A stretch of DNA of 7,820 bases from Deltaproteobacteria bacterium. Lineage in GTDB: Bacteria > Bdellovibrionota > JACOXK01. Positions 5,281 through 7,820 of the stretch are shown one piece after another (position 1 is the first letter of the stretch; every line of letters starts with the position of its first letter). Position numbers and translations under genes: made by a program. Below the pieces are notes generated by a model. That model searched no databases, was not told where the DNA came from, and was given only the letters and a program-made list of their open reading frames with translations. The stretch covers positions 1 to 7,820 of the forward strand of contig JACPKQ010000015.1 in assembly GCA_016186995.1 (NCBI GenBank). The letters run 5' to 3'.

Positions 5281-6102
5281 ATGAAAAAGGCCGTTTGTAT
5301 AACTTGTGTTTTTCTCTTTTTAATTTCCTGTCAATCTGTTCCAGCTAAAAAGGCAAGTAAAAACCCTCAAGCCACGACTCAAAGCGAAGAAAGCAACCTT
5401 AAAATTATTGAACAACCTGCATTTCATTCTCAAAAATTAAAAGGCGCAACGTATGTAGGTGTGTCAACATGCACGCTGTGCCACGAAAATCAAGCACAAC
5501 ATTTTAAAATGGCTTTGCATGCTCGGGTGGAAGTGGCAGGGGTTGAAAACACTCACGGTACAGCGTGTGAAATGTGCCATGGCCCGGGAAGCCTTCATGT
5601 TGAAGGCGGTGGCGATAAAACAAAAATTCTCAATCTAAAAAAAGATAACGAATCGTGCTTTAATTGCCACGCTGATAAAAAAGTAGAGTTTAAACTGAAA
5701 AACCATCACCCTGTATTAGAAGGAAAAATGCAATGCACCGATTGTCATAACCCACATGCCCCGGACGCTAAACCGTGGACAGCTGTTTCAGAAAGCGGGA
5801 CAAACGATGCGTGCTTTAAATGCCATGCTGAAAAAAGAGGCCCTTTTGCCTTTGAACACGAGGCACTCAGTTCTTCTTGTATTGCATGTCACAATCCACA
5901 TGGCTCTATTCACACAAAACTACTTGTTCAAAATGATAAAAACCTATGCTTAAGGTGCCACGCGCAAGCCAATTATCCTACAATTGGAGGAAGAGGTCAT
6001 GGTGCAAGTGGCACAGGCTATGCAACACAAGGTACCTGCTGGAGCGCGGGGTGTCATACAGGCATTCATGGATCAAACTTTGATGTTCATTTGAGGTATT
6101 GA
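5281..6102 (+). CDS. Octaheme c-type cytochrome lipoprotein (DmsE/MtrA-like)
   Basis: This is a predicted periplasmic-side electron conduit with eight heme-binding sites in 273 residues: CTLCH 64-68, CEMCH 96-100, CFNCH 126-130, CTDCH 152-156, CFKCH 178-182, CIACH 200-204, CLRCH 223-227 and an expanded CWSAGCH 253-259. Fourteen further histidines, including NPH repeats after hemes 4 and 6, are enough for bis-His ligation. The C-terminal GCHTGIHGSN resembles the end of DmsE/MtrA-family cytochromes, which normally have ten hemes. The chosen start gives a lipoprotein signal MKKAVCITCVFLFLISC, with lipobox LISC and lipidated Cys17. The residue after it is Gln, not Asp, which favours outer-membrane sorting. 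A longer in-frame ATG at 5200 would bury this signal and precede the candidate promoter, so it is rejected. The stop overlaps the beta-barrel start as TGATG, which implies coupled translation. Confidence 0.92.
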   Translation: MKKAVCITCVFLFLISCQSVPAKKASKNPQATTQSEESNLKIIEQPAFHSQKLKGATYVGVSTCTLCHENQAQHFKMALHARVEVAGVENTHGTACEMCHGPGSLHVEGGGDKTKILNLKKDNESCFNCHADKKVEFKLKNHHPVLEGKMQCTDCHNPHAPDAKPWTAVSESGTNDACFKCHAEKRGPFAFEHEALSSSCIACHNPHGSIHTKLLVQNDKNLCLRCHAQANYPTIGGRGHGASGTGYATQGTCWSAGCHTGIHGSNFDVHLRY

Positions 6103-7820
6103 TGAAAAAAAACTATTTTCTTTATCTCACTTTAAGCTTCATCCTCTTAAACATAAAAGCTTACGGAGAAGAACCTCTTCACACTGCGACTCCCTCTGCT
6201 TTTTATTTTTTTACCAACAAAGATTATTACCAATTTCAAGAATTCAGAGGTTTTAAAAAAGGTTTTGACGCAGGGTTTAATCAACTTACATTTTCTAAAA
6301 TCTACGAAAAAAAAGGGCTCGATCTTAACTTTGAAGGCCATGCCTTTGTTTTAAATAAAGACATCAATCTTCTGCTCAATCTTAAAAACAGCAATGACCC
6401 TTCAAAATTTAATCTTAAAACAGGCTTTAAATCTTTTAACCGCTATTTTGATCCGACAGGAGGATATTTTGCAACCTCTTCTCCAACACATTATGATTTT
6501 GGTGACTTTGGCCAATCAAATAAACTTACTTTATTTGACGGAAAGTATTTTATTGAATTGGGCTTTCCCATTTTCTCACTAGAAACTCTTGTAAAGAGCA
6601 GTTGGCATCGAAAATCTGGAAAAATGAGTGAACTTAACTGGGGTTTGGGTCCACAAGGCACGACTAAAAAGTTTTCTCCAGGCTTTTCTGAAATTGATCA
6701 AGATGTGTATGAAGCAGAACTGATCTTCAAAAAAGAAGTCAAAAATGGAGATATTACCCTTGGGCAACATTTTATCTATATGAACGATGATCCTATTCGA
6801 AGAGAGTTTGATCAAAATACTGTAGGTAAACGTGTGGTTCAAAGCCAAAACCTAAACAGTCTCCATTATGCAGCACATCTTACATTTTTTAAAGCGCTAT
6901 CAGAAAAAACACTGACCACCCTCGCCTATTATCTCAACCTAGGCGACACATCTGAAAAGCAAAACTTAGAATCATTTAATTCTGCAGGCGCAAGAATAGG
7001 TGGTGGAACAACAAAAAATTTTTTTAATGCCACGGCAGATAATTTTAAGCAAAAGCACAGTTTAAACGCCCATCTCTATAGAGAGGCTTGGAACAACATA
7101 TATATGAATCTTCGTCTCAATGCGTTTTATAAAGACCGTGATTCCGATGCAACCTATCCAAAAGATACCACTAGCCCCCCTGATTTCGTTATTGATCAAA
7201 CAACTATCATTGATACCGAAAACTTAGGCCTTGGGTTAGGAGAACAACTCAGCTTGCATTATAAAGGTTTCAATCGCTTAACACCCTATTTAAAACTTGA
7301 ATCAGAACAAAATATTTTAAAACTTACGGAAGATTCTATCACGACGGGGGTATCCGCAGATACTTTTTACAGAACCACAGCACAAATATTACTTAAAAAC
7401 ATAGCTGCGCTTGGCTTTTATTCCTATCCCAAAAATTGGCTCAAACTTTCAGCAGAATACAGCTTTAGCCCTGATATTGATGCTTACAACGACACTCGTG
7501 AAATTCCATCTTCTGTCGGTAGTGAAAAATCTGCTTTCGTCGATGACTTAAGAAGATTTTCACATGCTCTCAAAGCTAACGCCTCTCTTGCCCTTAATTC
7601 GTGGCTACAAACAGGATTGAGATTTAATGGAAAAAGAACTCGCTTTAAAATAACAACAGACGGGCAAGGAGTATCTAAAAGCTCTCACAACACTTATCAC
7701 TACACAGCCTTTTTTTCGGTTCTCCCACGATCTGATTTCTCTTTAGTTCAAAGCTTTTCTTTCAATGATGCAAGAACAAAAACCCCTGCAGTCTCATCAG
7801 CCACAGGATTTGCACAAATC
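6102..7820 (+). CDS. Outer-membrane beta-barrel, MtrB/PioB-like porin (runs off right edge)
   Basis: This is the predicted outer-membrane sheath for the upstream octaheme cytochrome. The 573 visible codons are open to the last base with no stop. A signal peptide occupies about residues 1-22 (MKKNYFLYLTLSFILLNIKA). The rest is rich in alternating polar/aromatic strands with Asn/Asp/Lys/Ser turns, has many Tyr/Phe and no cysteine, as expected of a transmembrane barrel. An early FRGFKKGFDAGFNQL stretch (about 45-59), a mid-region ending NSAGARIGGGT, and the repeated strand pattern resemble porins found next to multiheme cytochromes. Such MtrB-type proteins are commonly around 650-750 residues, so most of it is probably present. 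There is no N-terminal CXXC like that in Shewanella MtrB. The start overlaps the cytochrome stop by 1 nt and has no separate ribosome binding site. Family assignment rests on context plus barrel character rather than on a decisive motif. Confidence 0.75.
   Translation, partial: MKKNYFLYLTLSFILLNIKAYGEEPLHTATPSAFYFFTNKDYYQFQEFRGFKKGFDAGFNQLTFSKIYEKKGLDLNFEGHAFVLNKDINLLLNLKNSNDPSKFNLKTGFKSFNRYFDPTGGYFATSSPTHYDFGDFGQSNKLTLFDGKYFIELGFPIFSLETLVKSSWHRKSGKMSELNWGLGPQGTTKKFSPGFSEIDQDVYEAELIFKKEVKNGDITLGQHFIYMNDDPIRREFDQNTVGKRVVQSQNLNSLHYAAHLTFFKALSEKTLTTLAYYLNLGDTSEKQNLESFNSAGARIGGGTTKNFFNATADNFKQKHSLNAHLYREAWNNIYMNLRLNAFYKDRDSDATYPKDTTSPPDFVIDQTTIIDTENLGLGLGEQLSLHYKGFNRLTPYLKLESEQNILKLTEDSITTGVSADTFYRTTAQILLKNIAALGFYSYPKNWLKLSAEYSFSPDIDAYNDTREIPSSVGSEKSAFVDDLRRFSHALKANASLALNSWLQTGLRFNGKRTRFKITTDGQGVSKSSHNTYHYTAFFSVLPRSDFSLVQSFSFNDARTKTPAVSSATGFAQI

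Noticed and set aside
5296-5307. Cys pair (C6, C9) in the cytochrome signal peptide as a ninth heme site
   Set aside because: The residue after the second Cys is Val, not His, and it lies within the cleaved signal peptide.
6147-6848. Short open frames on both strands (6147-6341 minus, 6394-6582 plus, 6579-6848 minus) within the right-hand region
   Set aside because: They are shadows of the long beta-barrel frame that begins at 6102 and stays open to the window end.

Overview
The window looks like AT-rich chromosomal DNA from a Gram-negative bacterium. An outer-membrane-type beta-barrel, a lipoprotein signal and periplasmic c-type cytochromes support this. The lower mevalonate pathway, a multiheme cytochrome/porin pair and dispersed CCCGGG-stem palindromic repeats together suggest a former deltaproteobacterial or Bdellovibrionota-like lineage. 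That placement is a weak inference; no marker gene is present to fix it. No RNA gene, IS element, CRISPR array or phage gene was seen.

Left third (1-2363, minus strand): a tightly overlapping mevalonate operon read fni > mevalonate kinase > mvaD. The genes are a type 2 isopentenyl-diphosphate isomerase, a GHMP-family mevalonate kinase and a diphosphomevalonate decarboxylase cut by the left window edge. All junctions overlap (13 nt and 4 nt). A palindromic repeat sits in frame inside mvaD and is translated as about 11 extra residues.

Intergenic region (2364-2610): the divergent spacer between fni and the ABC operon. It carries a nested inverted repeat and a second copy of the same palindromic repeat.

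Middle (2611-4691, plus strand): an ABC-2 type exporter (ATPase and permease overlapping by ATGA), followed 9 nt later by a small four-helix, His-bearing membrane protein resembling DUF420. The last gene runs tail-to-tail into the next gene with an 8-nt overlap.

Right half (4684-7820): an electron-transfer locus. A secreted monoheme cytochrome c (minus strand) is divergent from an octaheme c-type cytochrome lipoprotein (plus strand). The lipoprotein's stop codon overlaps the start of a large cysteine-free beta-barrel protein that runs off the right edge (573 codons visible, open to the last base). The cytochrome resembles the DmsE/MtrA group and the barrel resembles MtrB/PioB-type porins, so the pair is best read as a trans-outer-membrane porin-cytochrome conduit. 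The monoheme cytochrome is a candidate periplasmic partner.
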